From NCBI GenBank assembly GCA_002452745.1, contig DKFC01000078.1, positions 1 through 42,472 on the forward strand: a DNA stretch of 42,472 nt, read 5' to 3'. The translations under genes and the position numbers were made by a program. Each line of letters starts with the position of its first letter. Positions within the stretch are counted from its first letter, which is position 1. Under the pieces are notes generated by a model. The model was not told the DNA's origin. It was given only the letters and a program-made list of their open reading frames with translations, and made no database searches. This document shows positions 25,065-34,352 of the stretch, one piece after another. The DNA comes from Firmicutes bacterium UBA6806 (GTDB lineage Bacteria > Bacillota > Clostridia > Peptostreptococcales > Acidaminobacteraceae).

Positions 25065-25902
25065 CGATGATCCTTCAATTGTCAAAATGCTGTCTATGAT
25101 TGTTGACGATGGAAAATTGGGGCGAGTTGTCGCCACACTTAAGAGTGGCGAATACGCTGTGGACGAAGTGTTATTTTACAAACCAGATATTGTATTAATT
25201 GATTTGCTCCTGCCCGTCATGGATGGTATCAAAATCATGCATGCTTTGAGGCAAAAGGGATATCAGGGCAAGTTTATTATGATATCACAGGTAGAAGATG
25301 AGCGTATGGTATCTAGGGCATATGAGGAGGGAACGCTGTTTTATCTTTCAAAACCCATTAACTCAAACGAAGTGAAAAGCATCATTCGGGAAGTTGCAAG
25401 AGTTATTGATCTTGAGAATTCTGTTGCCATTATACAGGGGGCTCTAAGACCCCTATCAGGGGAGACTAAAACCGTTTCAAGGGTTGACAACAATGATTTA
25501 ATGAACAAAGTCTTCATTGAACTAGGTATTTCAGCTGAATCTGGAATTGAAGATTTGAGAGCCGTTCTATTTGACGTGATGAAGCAGAAGGCGTATCGAA
25601 CAGATGGCAGCTATCAGCTTCAAGAGAGTTACAGCAATATTTCTGGAGATCAGAATGCCAGAACTGTTGAGCAGAGAATCAGAAGGGTAATCACCAAGGC
25701 CTTTAACTATATGGCTGAGTTGGGATATGATGATCCGTATCATCCGCTCTTTCAAGAGTATGCAGGGCTTTTATTTGACTTAAAGCAAATTAAGCAGGAA
25801 ATCAGGCGGATTGATGACAGCAGTAAACCGAAAGGGAAAATCAATATTAAGCGATTTATTGAAGGAATTCTTGCAATTATGAATAAAATGCAATTATTTT
25901 GA
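25042..25902 (+). CDS. GlnL/YcbB-type response regulator
   Basis: A 286-residue regulator. The receiver (1-120) has IDDD, phosphoacceptor Asp54 in LIDLLLP and the Lys of SKPI; the C-terminal half matches the YcbB domain (GIEDLRAVLFDV, TVEQRIRRVITKAFNYMAELGYDDPYH...), the DNA-binding output domain of B. subtilis GlnL that regulates glutamine use. GTG 25042 is preferred to ATG 25036 because AGGGGGG touches the latter with no spacing. The next gene is gltS, supporting a role in glutamate or glutamine uptake control. Confidence 0.88.
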   Translation: MKTIMIIDDDPSIVKMLSMIVDDGKLGRVVATLKSGEYAVDEVLFYKPDIVLIDLLLPVMDGIKIMHALRQKGYQGKFIMISQVEDERMVSRAYEEGTLFYLSKPINSNEVKSIIREVARVIDLENSVAIIQGALRPLSGETKTVSRVDNNDLMNKVFIELGISAESGIEDLRAVLFDVMKQKAYRTDGSYQLQESYSNISGDQNARTVEQRIRRVITKAFNYMAELGYDDPYHPLFQEYAGLLFDLKQIKQEIRRIDDSSKPKGKINIKRFIEGILAIMNKMQLF

Positions 25903-26019
25903 TGGATTATTAATCATTTGACATGAATAACTGTAGTCTTTTGTTACATGATGTAGCAGGCCCGTAGAATGTAAACAGAATGTGTAAGCATTCAAAAAAA
26001 AGTTTATGGGGGAAGATAT

Positions 26020-27207
26020 ATGATTATCAAGTTGAGTATGATTCAAATGGCATCATTGTCTGTAGTTGTTTTATTTGCAGGTCAGCAACTAAAGAAAAAA
26101 TTTCATGGTCTTGACAAATATTGTATTCCGGCGCCGGTTGTGGGCGGCATCGTGTTTGCACTATTAACTTTACTTCTCAAAGTAACAGGCATTTTAGAAT
26201 TTGAGATGGATACGACGCTTCAAAGTTTTTTTATGATTACGTTCTTCACCACCGTTGGGTTTACGGCTTCATTTAAAATGCTCAAAACAGGTGGAAAAGA
26301 TGTTATTTTATTCTTAATACTAGCGGCAGTGTTGGTTGTCTTTCAAGACATTATCGGTGTGGGACTCGCCAAAGTGTTTAGCCTAAATCCATTGATTGGA
26401 TTATCAACTGGCTCTGTACCAATGACTGGTGGACATGGAACTTCTGGTTCTTTCGCACCTAAGTTTGAAGAACTCGGTGCAATTGGTGCAACAACAGTTG
26501 CGATGGCATCTGCAACATTTGGCTTAATCGCTGGAAGTACAATTGGTGGGCCAATTGCAAACAGTCTCATCAACCGTTATGAACTTCATAGAGATAACCT
26601 TTCACATGATGAAGCTAAAAACGTATCTATTAATGAAACACCTGATGTTTCAGCTTCAACTTTCCTTTCAGGTGCATCGGCAATTTTCATTGCAATGGGT
26701 CTGGGAACGATTTTATCTATGCTTTTAGAAAAGACAGGGATGACATTCCCTCCTTATATCGGTGCAATGTTTGCAGCTGCAATTATTAGAAACTTCTCAG
26801 ATGCAACTAAAAAAGTTGAACTTAAAATGTTTGAAATTGATATTATTGGAAATGTTTCGCTTTCGCTGTTCTTGGCAATGGCACTTATGGGGCTTAAACT
26901 CTGGCAGCTTGCCGACTTAGCACTTCCACTAGTGGTTATGTTAGTGGCACAAATGTTGTTTATGGCATTCTTTGCATACTTTATCACTTTCAACATCATG
27001 GGCAGAAACTACGATGCGGCAGTTATGGCAGCTGGACACTGCGGATTTGGCATGGGTGCTACACCAAATGCAATTGCGAACATGGAAGTTGTCTCTTCAA
27101 AATATGGATTTAGCTACAAGGCATTTTTCATTCTGCCTTTAGTCGGAAGTTTGTTCATCGACTTTATCAATGCGGGTGTTATCACATTCTTCGTCAATTT
27201 ATTTTAA
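26020..27207 (+). CDS. gltS: Sodium/glutamate symporter
   Basis: A 395-residue GltS-family carrier that imports glutamate with sodium. It has about ten helices in two inverted halves; the two re-entrant loops are visible as GLSTGSVPMTGGHGTSGSF in the first half and MAAGHCGFGMGATPNAIANM in the second (key motifs GGHGT and GATPNAIAN). GGGGGAAG precedes ATG 26020. The gene is 117 bases downstream of the GlnK/GlnL-like genes. The spacer has TTTTGT-TACA-TGATGT (25939-25954), an imperfect match to the TTTTGT-N4-TTTTGT direct repeat reported for B. subtilis GlnL. Confidence 0.94.
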   Translation: MIIKLSMIQMASLSVVVLFAGQQLKKKFHGLDKYCIPAPVVGGIVFALLTLLLKVTGILEFEMDTTLQSFFMITFFTTVGFTASFKMLKTGGKDVILFLILAAVLVVFQDIIGVGLAKVFSLNPLIGLSTGSVPMTGGHGTSGSFAPKFEELGAIGATTVAMASATFGLIAGSTIGGPIANSLINRYELHRDNLSHDEAKNVSINETPDVSASTFLSGASAIFIAMGLGTILSMLLEKTGMTFPPYIGAMFAAAIIRNFSDATKKVELKMFEIDIIGNVSLSLFLAMALMGLKLWQLADLALPLVVMLVAQMLFMAFFAYFITFNIMGRNYDAAVMAAGHCGFGMGATPNAIANMEVVSSKYGFSYKAFFILPLVGSLFIDFINAGVITFFVNLF

Positions 27208-27265
27208 GGAATATCCTTTGATAAGCTGATGCAATGCCTAATATAATTCTATATAATAATGAAAT

Positions 27266-27304
27266 AAAATCATCATGGTTTATATGACTGTGGTGATTTT
27301 TTTA
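27266..27304 (+). terminator. Intrinsic terminator after gltS
   Basis: AAAATCATCA (27266-27275) pairs with TGGTGATTTT (27291-27300, one G-T pair), followed by TTTA. Confidence 0.75.
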
Positions 27305-27318
27305 TGTAAAACAAGGGG

Positions 27319-27391
27319 TTTAAGAATTATTTAAGAATCAGTTTAATGGCGTTTTACAATTGTTTATTAGAATCAGTTTAAGAATTTAAAC
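27319..27391 (+). promoter_or_regulatory. Candidate response-regulator repeats upstream of the efflux operon
   Basis: TTTAAGAAT occurs at 27319-27327 and 27330-27338 (11-bp period). AGAATCAGTTTAA occurs at 27334-27346 and again at 27369-27381, 35 bp apart. GTTTAA-GAAT-TTAAAC (27376-27391) is a short palindrome just before the ribosome binding site. Tandem 11-bp repeats are typical of OmpR-family binding sites; the OmpR-type regulator encoded in this operon is the natural candidate. No well-spaced consensus promoter was found, in keeping with an activated promoter. Confidence 0.5.
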
Positions 27392-27407
27392 TGGAGGAAG
27401 ATGTGGA

Positions 27408-28727
27408 ATGAAATCAAAAAAGGGGATTGCCATTTTGGCAATCGGATTGGTGGCGGTTGTGGCTGCTGGAAGCTACTATTTCAAAAGCAAATCAAGTACA
27501 CCAGCAGTTGAAACTGCTGAAGTAAATGAGTTTCAAGTTGCAGAGGTACCGCTGTCTGAAACGTATACCACAACGGGAACGATTATACCCGAAAACGACG
27601 AAATGGTCATTGTGCCATTTGATGCGAGAATAGCTCAGTGCTACATAGAAATTGGGCAAAAAGTTTCAAAGGGTGACCTTATGTATGAGCTTGAGGCTTC
27701 AGATGTAGAATACAATATCAAATCTATGGAATACGATATTGATGTTTTGAAGAGTACAATCGCCAGTACAAACATCACTGGTAGCATGACGAAGGAAAGT
27801 GCCGTTAAAACAGCTGAAAAGTCTTTGGAGACAGCTACAACAGATTTGACAGATGCGAAGGAACTCTTTTCAACAGGTGCACTGGCTCAAACCGAATTGA
27901 CTTCATATGAAAAAGCATATGAAACAGCGGTGGATAATTTAGAAGATGCAAAGAAAGATCTCTCTGCCTATGAAGCGGAAAACAACATCACACTTTCCAA
28001 AAAGAAACTGGAACTCATGGAAACTTCGCTTGCAAACCTCAAGGCAGATCTTGAAGATACAAGAATCACAGCGCCATTTGACGGCGTGGTAACAAATCTC
28101 TATCTGAAGACAGGTGATTATGTGGAAGAAAACGATACGCTTTGTCAAATTACGGATTTAGTAGATTTAAACGTAGAAGCGAGCATTAGTGAGTATGACC
28201 TGCAAAAATTAGCCGCAGGTATGACTGCCCAGATTTCAACACTATCGGATAAGACAGATAAATACAATGCGGAAATAAAACAGATTGGCTATATTGGTAC
28301 ATCTGATGGATCAGAGGTCAGCTTACCTGTTGAACTTAAATTGAGCAATGAGAAGGATTTATCAAAACTGCTTCCAAACTTTACTGTGACAGTCGAAATT
28401 TTAACCAGCAGTTCGGAACATGCCAAGGTAGTTCCGTTTGAAGCAGTGGGAAAAAATGCATCAGGCAATAGCATTGTCCTCAAAAAAACGGCAAGTGGTA
28501 CTGAGGCAGTGGAAGTTGAAACTGGGATTACCAATGAAATTTATATGGAAGTCATCTCAGACGACATCAGTGTTGGCGATACAATTGTCTATTCCAGCGA
28601 AGTGTCAAGCAACAGTGAATTTCAAGGAGGCTTCTTGCCAATGGGCGGTACTGGCGGTGGCGGTGGAGAGCCACCAAGAGACATGCAATCTGGCAATAGC
28701 GGACAAAGAAGAAACAACAGTAATTAG
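27408..28727 (+). CDS. MacA-like efflux adaptor (HlyD family)
   Basis: A 439-residue membrane-anchored adaptor. N-terminal helix (about 6-24), first half of a lipoyl-like domain (PFDARIAQCYIEIGQKVSKGDLMYEL), an alpha-helical hairpin (about 100-200), second lipoyl half (ITAPFDGVVTNLYLKTGDYVEENDTL), beta-barrel (about 245-330) and a Gly-rich tail (GGTGGGGGEPP). In Gram-positive bacteria such adaptors pair with MacB-like ABC permeases to export peptides or drugs. TGGAGGAAG precedes ATG 27408. First gene of a five-gene operon with spacings of 9 bases or less, or overlaps. Confidence 0.9.
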   Translation: MKSKKGIAILAIGLVAVVAAGSYYFKSKSSTPAVETAEVNEFQVAEVPLSETYTTTGTIIPENDEMVIVPFDARIAQCYIEIGQKVSKGDLMYELEASDVEYNIKSMEYDIDVLKSTIASTNITGSMTKESAVKTAEKSLETATTDLTDAKELFSTGALAQTELTSYEKAYETAVDNLEDAKKDLSAYEAENNITLSKKKLELMETSLANLKADLEDTRITAPFDGVVTNLYLKTGDYVEENDTLCQITDLVDLNVEASISEYDLQKLAAGMTAQISTLSDKTDKYNAEIKQIGYIGTSDGSEVSLPVELKLSNEKDLSKLLPNFTVTVEILTSSSEHAKVVPFEAVGKNASGNSIVLKKTASGTEAVEVETGITNEIYMEVISDDISVGDTIVYSSEVSSNSEFQGGFLPMGGTGGGGGEPPRDMQSGNSGQRRNNSN

Positions 28728-28736
28728 GAGGGTCAC

Positions 28737-29432
28737 ATGATTGTAATGAAAGACCTCGTCAAAGTATACGGTCAGAAAAATTTATCTGTAAAAGCACTTG
28801 ATGGACTTTCTTTTAATATAAAGAGAGGGGAGTATGTGGCAATCACAGGTGCATCTGGATCTGGAAAATCAACTTTGATGAATATTATTGGATGTCTGGA
28901 TCGGGCAACTGGCGGATCGTACACGTTGGATGGCATTGAAATAGAAAGTTATAAATCCAATGACTTGGCTCAAATTAGAAATATTAAAATTGGATTTGTC
29001 TTTCAATCCTTTAATTTAATTCCGAGAATGTCGGCCCTTCACAATGTTGAACTGCCAATGGTCTATGCCAACATTCCCGCAGCTGAGCGAAAGCGGAGAA
29101 GCATGGAGGCACTGAAGGCGGTTGGACTGGAAGAGCGTGTTATGCATAGGCCAAATGAGCTATCAGGCGGACAGAAGCAGAGGGTTGCCATTGCAAGGGC
29201 ATTGGTGATGGATCCAGCGGTTATTTTAGCAGATGAACCAACGGGAAATCTAGATTCTCACTCCACAGAGGAAATCCTTCTCTTGTTCAGGGAGTTGCAC
29301 AAACAAGGTAAGACCATCATCATGGTCACCCATGAAAAAGAAGTAGCAGACCAAACTGACAGAAATATCGTCGTAAGAGACGGTAAAATTGTGGAAGATA
29401 TTAAAATAAGTCATGAGGAGGGGCAAGAATGA
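28737..29432 (+). CDS. MacB/LolD-type ABC transporter ATPase
   Basis: A 231-residue ATPase: Walker A GASGSGKST, Q loop FVFQSFNLIPRMSA, signature LSGGQKQR, Walker B VILADEPTGNLD and the H-loop His in MVTHEK. The pattern DEPTGNLDS and NVELPMVY is typical of the LolD/MacB branch that energises export. TAGGAGGGTC precedes ATG 28737. Its stop overlaps the permease ATG by 4 bases. Confidence 0.96.
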   Translation: MIVMKDLVKVYGQKNLSVKALDGLSFNIKRGEYVAITGASGSGKSTLMNIIGCLDRATGGSYTLDGIEIESYKSNDLAQIRNIKIGFVFQSFNLIPRMSALHNVELPMVYANIPAAERKRRSMEALKAVGLEERVMHRPNELSGGQKQRVAIARALVMDPAVILADEPTGNLDSHSTEEILLLFRELHKQGKTIIMVTHEKEVADQTDRNIVVRDGKIVEDIKISHEEGQE

Positions 29433-30625
29433 ATTTATATGAATCGTTTAAAATTGCGCTAACCTCGATTATGAACAATAAATTCAGATCGTTCCTCACC
29501 ATGTTGGGACTGATTATTGGCATCTCTTCGGTGGTGACGATTATTGCCATTGGAAATGGTTCACAGAGTTCCATTAAAGAGAGACTCAATGATTTGGGAA
29601 CCAATGTCATTACATTGCAGCCAAATCGAGGCGTCAGGCTTACTGATTCAGAGAAATTGAATCTCAGTGATATTGAAGCTATCAAAATAAAATTTGCGGA
29701 TGAAGTGATTGGAGCTGTTCCGCAAATAAATGTGAGTTCAACGTTATTAGAGGACGTGGATGATGCTTCCATCAGTTTGACATCCTCAGGGGACCAACTC
29801 TCTAAAATTGAGTCAACAACTATGCTTGCAGGCAGGGAATTTACTCAAAGTGACATAGACAGCATGAGAAACAACATTGTCATCGACAGTGAGTTGGCAG
29901 AGGAAATTTATGGAAGTTCACGGTCTGCAATTGGCAATCAACTCTTCATGTCCTCTGGCAATAGCTATAAAATTGTGGGCGTGTATGAAAAAGAAACGTC
30001 TAATTCTGGGTTTAGCACAGCTAAGGGATATGTTCCCTATACCACTCTTCAAAAGAATTACAACGCTGGAAACACTTTTTCAAGTGTGAAAATAGCATTA
30101 AACAGCGATGTAGACGTGTCGAAATTTGGAGATGAAGTGGTTGCCTATATTGGTGCTAAAAAGGGAAATGCCGACGAAGGAAATTACACGACATTCAGCT
30201 TGGAAGAGCAAATTGAGATGATTTCATCTGTTATGGGATCAATAACCCTTTTAATTAGTTCAATAGCGGCAATTTCACTGGTGGTTGGCGGCATTGGTGT
30301 CATGAACATCATGTTGGTTTCTGTAACGGAGCGAACCAGAGAAATTGGAATCAGAAAGGCTCTTGGCGCAAAATATGGAAATATATTGATGCAGTTTCTA
30401 ATTGAATCTGTTGTGGTCTCAGGCGTTGGTGGTATAATAGGTACTATACTGGGAGTTTTGTTCTCAAAGATTGCAAGTCAACTTATGTCCGTCACTGCAA
30501 GTGTCGATGTATTTGCTGTGGTTTTAGCCACTGTCTTTTCGGCATCAATTGGAATCATCTTCGGGGTCTATCCTGCGAGCAAAGCCGCTAAACTCGATCC
30601 AATTGAAGCGCTAAGGTATGAGTGA
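29429..30625 (+). CDS. MacB/FtsX-type ABC transporter permease
   Basis: A 398-residue permease: N-terminal amphipathic segment (ALTSIMNNKFRSFLTMLGLIIGISSV) and first helix (about 20-40), a large extracytoplasmic MacB-PCD domain (about 45-265), then three helices with the FtsX motif ERTREIGIRKALGAK between the first two and YPASKAAKLDPIEALRYE at the end. With the ATPase and adaptor it forms a tripartite exporter, likely for antimicrobial peptides or a lipid-like compound. ATG 29429 overlaps the ATPase gene. The kinase gene begins about 60 bases after (with a GTG overlap alternative). Confidence 0.95.
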   Translation: MNLYESFKIALTSIMNNKFRSFLTMLGLIIGISSVVTIIAIGNGSQSSIKERLNDLGTNVITLQPNRGVRLTDSEKLNLSDIEAIKIKFADEVIGAVPQINVSSTLLEDVDDASISLTSSGDQLSKIESTTMLAGREFTQSDIDSMRNNIVIDSELAEEIYGSSRSAIGNQLFMSSGNSYKIVGVYEKETSNSGFSTAKGYVPYTTLQKNYNAGNTFSSVKIALNSDVDVSKFGDEVVAYIGAKKGNADEGNYTTFSLEEQIEMISSVMGSITLLISSIAAISLVVGGIGVMNIMLVSVTERTREIGIRKALGAKYGNILMQFLIESVVVSGVGGIIGTILGVLFSKIASQLMSVTASVDVFAVVLATVFSASIGIIFGVYPASKAAKLDPIEALRYE

Positions 30626-30687
30626 TTGCCATGAGATTAATTCCTCGTATAATAAAGAGTCCTGAAGAGACCAAAAGAGGTAATTCC

Positions 30688-32085
30688 ATGAGGCAACACT
30701 CACTTAGAAGAAAGGCAATCTTGACGTTCCTTGTCAGTGGTTTGATATTTGTATGGCTGACAACCACGGCGTCGAGGTTGTATATAGATTACGTGACAAC
30801 AAATTTTATGGAGACGAGGGAGTTTTCAAACGCCTTCATAAAAGGCGAATTTGCAAAGATTATTCGGTTCTATGCGGAAACAGATCCAGAGAAATTAGTG
30901 ACGTCAGATATTCTAACCCTCTATTCAGCGGTTGAAAATGACAACAGCTTGGCCATTGTCTTCAATGATGACGTCATCTTTGGTCGTGTTTTTTATAGCG
31001 AATATGCATCAGATAAGGAAGCGTATGAACCTTATGTGGAGATTTTCAAGACGGGATATGGGGACAACGAAATCACAGTTATAGAGAAGAGGCCAGAACC
31101 AGACAGCAATTCTAAAGGAAGGCCACTCCCTTATAGGCGAATAGATTTGCTGGCCACGTCCTCTTATGTGGCATATTTGCTCATTCTAATTGTCATCTTC
31201 ATGTTTTTTATCAATCGAATTTTGAAGCCGCTTGAAAAAGTTAAGATAGCAGCACGAGAAATCAAAGAGGGAAATTTGAATTATAAGATAGAATACAGCA
31301 AAAAAGATGAGATTGGCGAAGTTTTTGATGCAATAGAAGAGATGAGAAATGAGCTGAAAGAGGCTTCTGACATAAGAGAACAGTACGAAAAGAATCGAAA
31401 TGAACTGCTCTCCAATATTACTCATGACCTTAAGACACCCATTACATCTATCAAAGGCTATGTGGAAGGTATTATTGATGGTGTTGCAGACACACCTGAA
31501 AAAATTCAAAAATATGCTAAAACGATTTACAAGCATTCAGTGGACATGGATGCGCTTATTAACGATTTATTTTTGATGTCCAAACTAGATGTGGATCAGA
31601 TGGCATTTCACTTTGAAACGTTTGATCTAACAGAATTTTTGCAGGATTGTTATGATGATTTTGTATTTGAACTCACGTCTAAGAACATTCAGTTTGCCCT
31701 GACGGGAAATGTGGAAGAACCCGTTTTGATAGAAGGCGATAGACAAACGCTGAAACGGGTGATGATCAACATCATTCAAAATAGTCTTCATCACTTGGAC
31801 AAGGCGGAAAAAAGCATTAAAATCACTTTGGAAACGGATGATAAAAATGCCGTCATAACCGTGAGAGACAATGGAAAAGGCATCCCAAAAGAAAGTCTGA
31901 AAGATATTTTTAAACGGTTTTATCGAGTGGATGATGCCAGAGGGTCAGGCTATGGCGGTAGCGGCATTGGTCTTTCCATCGTGGAGAAAATTGTGGAGAA
32001 ACACGGAGGGCAGATTGTGGCTGAAAGCGAGTCAGGTCTTTGGACTGAAATGGTTATTACACTACCAATAGAGAGCGAGGCGTAA
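30688..32085 (+). CDS. Sensor histidine kinase of the efflux operon
   Basis: A 465-residue membrane kinase: first helix about 12-32, extracytoplasmic sensor of about 115 residues, second helix about 150-172, HAMP (KPLEKVKIAAREIKEGNL), HisKA with phosphoacceptor His246 in SNITHDLKTP, and ATPase with NIIQNSLHHL (N box), DNGKGI (G1) and GSGIGLSIV (G2). ATG 30688 has AGAGG 7 bases upstream and begins with a classical basic N-terminus; GTG 30622 and ATG 30631 are upstream in-frame alternatives that would overlap the permease. The regulator gene follows after one base. It probably detects the efflux substrate or envelope stress. Confidence 0.93.
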   Translation: MRQHSLRRKAILTFLVSGLIFVWLTTTASRLYIDYVTTNFMETREFSNAFIKGEFAKIIRFYAETDPEKLVTSDILTLYSAVENDNSLAIVFNDDVIFGRVFYSEYASDKEAYEPYVEIFKTGYGDNEITVIEKRPEPDSNSKGRPLPYRRIDLLATSSYVAYLLILIVIFMFFINRILKPLEKVKIAAREIKEGNLNYKIEYSKKDEIGEVFDAIEEMRNELKEASDIREQYEKNRNELLSNITHDLKTPITSIKGYVEGIIDGVADTPEKIQKYAKTIYKHSVDMDALINDLFLMSKLDVDQMAFHFETFDLTEFLQDCYDDFVFELTSKNIQFALTGNVEEPVLIEGDRQTLKRVMINIIQNSLHHLDKAEKSIKITLETDDKNAVITVRDNGKGIPKESLKDIFKRFYRVDDARGSGYGGSGIGLSIVEKIVEKHGGQIVAESESGLWTEMVITLPIESEA

Positions 32086-32086
32086 T

Positions 32087-32785
32087 ATGAAGAGAATCTT
32101 AATTATTGAAGATGAACTGGATATAGCTGAACTGGAGAGAGATTATCTTGAAATCAGCGGTTTTTCTGTAGACATCATCCCAAATGGACGGGAGGGATTG
32201 AAGCAGGCTATTCAGAAGAATTATGACTTGATTATATTGGATATTATGCTTCCAGAGATAGATGGCTATAAAATTTGCAAAGAAATAAGGCCGCTTGTGG
32301 ATGTGCCAATTATCATCGTATCGGCTAAAAAAGATGAAATTGATAAAATAAGAGGGCTTGGAATTGGAGCAGATGACTATGTGACAAAGCCATTTTCCCC
32401 TCAGGAACTGGTTGCCCGTATCAAGTCGCATCTCTCCAGATATGAGCGGCTCAAGTCGAATAACTTCACCCATCAAAAGGAGATTCACTACAATACACTC
32501 CGAATCGAACCTGAGACTAGGCGCGTTTTTTTAAAGGATGATGAAATCACCATGACAGCTAAAGAATTTGATTTGCTTTTATTCCTCGCATCAAATCCAG
32601 AAATCGTCTTTAACAAGGATTATCTCTTTGAAAAAATATGGGGAATGGACTGTGTTGGCGATGTGGCAACAGTTACAGTACACATTCGAAAAATTAGAGA
32701 AAAGATTGAAAAAAATCCATCAGACCCCCAGTATATTGAAACAGTGTGGGGAGCTGGTTATCGTTTTAGAAAAAACAGCATGTAA
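32087..32785 (+). CDS. OmpR-family response regulator of the efflux operon
   Basis: A 232-residue OmpR/PhoB-type regulator: receiver with EDE, phosphoacceptor Asp52 in ILDIMLPE, and Lys of VTKPFSPQE; C-terminal winged helix (about 130-230) with MTAKEFDLLLFLASNP and VHIRKIREKIEKNP-x(5)-ETVWGAGYRF. Partner of the adjacent kinase. The tandem repeats before the adaptor gene are its likely binding site, giving an autoregulated efflux response. No terminator was seen directly after it. Confidence 0.95.
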   Translation: MKRILIIEDELDIAELERDYLEISGFSVDIIPNGREGLKQAIQKNYDLIILDIMLPEIDGYKICKEIRPLVDVPIIIVSAKKDEIDKIRGLGIGADDYVTKPFSPQELVARIKSHLSRYERLKSNNFTHQKEIHYNTLRIEPETRRVFLKDDEITMTAKEFDLLLFLASNPEIVFNKDYLFEKIWGMDCVGDVATVTVHIRKIREKIEKNPSDPQYIETVWGAGYRFRKNSM

Positions 32786-32891
32786 ATCCACTGACTGTGA
32801 GTTTGAAAAATGAAATTAATTTAGGACAGATGAATATTATTGTGCTAGAATTATCAGTAGTGTGCGAACTCATAGAAAGGTGTGAAAAAAT

Positions 32892-33305
32892 ATGAAAGTT
32901 GCCGTGATTGACGGACAAGGCGGCGGTATTGGAAAGGCCCTTGTTGAGGGAATTAGAGAAGTTGGAAAGAGAGAAATTGAACTCTATGCCTTTGGGACAA
33001 ATGCACTTGCCACTTCTCTGATGCTGAAATCTGGAGCGGAATTTGGAGCGACGGGTGAAAATGCCATTAGAACGAATATGAACAAGATGGATGTCATCTT
33101 GGGACCAATGGGAATTATCAGTGCAAATGCACTTCTTGGAGAAGTGACGCCTGTTATGGCAGAGGCAATCTCCGAAAGTGATGCTGTCAAGATATTAATT
33201 CCAGTGAATAAATGCACCATAAAGATTGCGGGACTTGAATCAAGGCCCTTTAGCTCTTATATTGAATCGGCTGTTGAAGAAGTCATTAGCCTGCTCAGTT
33301 CATAA
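32892..33305 (+). CDS. DUF3842 family protein
   Basis: A 137-residue protein of the DUF3842 family, common in Clostridia. It opens with a Rossmann-like strand and glycine loop (VAVIDGQGGGIGKALVE), then GTNALATSLMLKSGA, a MDVILGPMGIISANALLGEVTP core and the KCTIKIAGLESRP segment. This suggests nucleotide or cofactor binding, but no reaction is known. AGAAAGGTGTG precedes ATG 32892. It is 14 bases before rarD, so the pair may be an operon. Confidence 0.87.
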   Translation: MKVAVIDGQGGGIGKALVEGIREVGKREIELYAFGTNALATSLMLKSGAEFGATGENAIRTNMNKMDVILGPMGIISANALLGEVTPVMAEAISESDAVKILIPVNKCTIKIAGLESRPFSSYIESAVEEVISLLSS

Positions 33306-33319
33306 AGTGCAGGTGGCTT

Positions 33320-34204
33320 ATGGATAGAGAACATTATATGGATGGTCTGCTTAAAGGTGCAAGTGCCTTTACAATATGGGGACTTTTGCCTCTGTACTGG
33401 AAACTGGTCAGTGCCATTAATCCCTATGAAATCTTTGCCCAGCGCGTGGTATGGTCATTTGTCTTCGTGGGGTTGATTTTAGTTTACAAGGGGAGGATTG
33501 CCACCTTTTGCAAGGTGATTGCCTCACCTAAACAGTGGATTCAGATCTTGCTGCCAAGTTTTTTTATCTCTGTAAATTGGCTTGTCTATATATGGAGTGT
33601 CAACAATGGATACGTCATCGAGACAAGTTTGGGATATTATATTAACCCTCTGGTGCTGACGCTATTTGGGAGTCTATTCTTTAAAGAACGCCTAACAGGA
33701 CTTCAAAAGATTGGAATCGGATTTGCGGCAGTAGGTGTGGTTTTGAAAACAGTTATGTATGGTTCAGTGCCGGTTATCGCACTTGTATTGGCGATATCCT
33801 TTGCAGTCTATGGTCTTTTAAAGAAAAAATCCAATTTAGACTCTTTGACTGGTCTTGGGTTTGAAACATTGGTTGTTGGGATTCCATCATTTGCCTACCT
33901 GATATGGGCAGAGTCTGGTGGTCACGGCATTGTAGGCAATCTACAACCGACCTTCTGGCTATTGATAGCGCTCAGTGGCATTGTCACTGCAATTCCTCTA
34001 TTGCTTTATGCTGAGGGAACAAAAAAACTGCCGCTGAATGTGGTTGGCTTCTTACAGTATATAGCCCCGACCATCGGCCTGATTCTGGGAATCTTTGTGT
34101 TTAAAGAACCATTTGATTTTAAATCGCTTTCAGCATTTCTGTTGATTTGGGTGGGACTCGTCTTTTTCTCGTATTCCCAGTACAAACTGCTGAGTGCCAG
34201 ATAG
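33320..34204 (+). CDS. rarD: EamA-family transporter RarD
   Basis: A 294-residue ten-helix permease of the drug/metabolite transporter superfamily, RarD branch. The N-terminal GASAFTIWGLLPLYWKLVSAINPYEIFAQRVVWSF segment (key parts: WGLLPLYWK and E-x(2)-AQR-x(2)-WS) and IYIWSVNNGYVIETSLGYYINPL-like middle are diagnostic. RarD proteins are associated with resistance to or export of small molecules, but the substrate is unknown. It follows DUF3842 closely. The dispersed repeat copy 2 starts right at its stop codon. Confidence 0.93.
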   Translation: MDREHYMDGLLKGASAFTIWGLLPLYWKLVSAINPYEIFAQRVVWSFVFVGLILVYKGRIATFCKVIASPKQWIQILLPSFFISVNWLVYIWSVNNGYVIETSLGYYINPLVLTLFGSLFFKERLTGLQKIGIGFAAVGVVLKTVMYGSVPVIALVLAISFAVYGLLKKKSNLDSLTGLGFETLVVGIPSFAYLIWAESGGHGIVGNLQPTFWLLIALSGIVTAIPLLLYAEGTKKLPLNVVGFLQYIAPTIGLILGIFVFKEPFDFKSLSAFLLIWVGLVFFSYSQYKLLSAR

Positions 34205-34326
34205 AGCTTGTCGAGAAAATTTTAAGGAAAAGGAAATGAGAAAGCCTGCATTCGCAGCGTATCTAAATATACGTGAGAAGGCAGGCTTTTGAAATTGAGG
34301 CCGTAATTGACATCTGTCGTCAAGCT
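34205..34326. repeat. Dispersed ~122-bp repeat, copy 2 (inverted)
   Basis: The reverse complement matches the element at 8825-8945 from end to end. Ends are AGCTTGTCGA (34205-34214) and TCGTCAAGCT (34317-34326). The internal hairpin is conserved: where copy 1 has a G-T pair near the base, copy 2 has G-C, while one base elsewhere in the arm is changed to a mismatch. The element begins immediately after the rarD stop codon and ends against a terminator hairpin. Confidence 0.8.
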
Positions 34327-34327
34327 G

Positions 34328-34352
34328 GAACATCTTATGATGTTCTTTTTTT
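34328..34352 (+). terminator. Intrinsic terminator after rarD
   Basis: GAACATC-TTAT-GATGTTC is a perfect 7-bp stem with a 4-nt loop followed by seven T residues, immediately after the repeat. Confidence 0.88.

Noticed and set aside
34130..34333. 67-codon minus-strand open frame
   Set aside because: It spans the end of rarD and repeat copy 2; the same repeat-derived peptide, not a gene.
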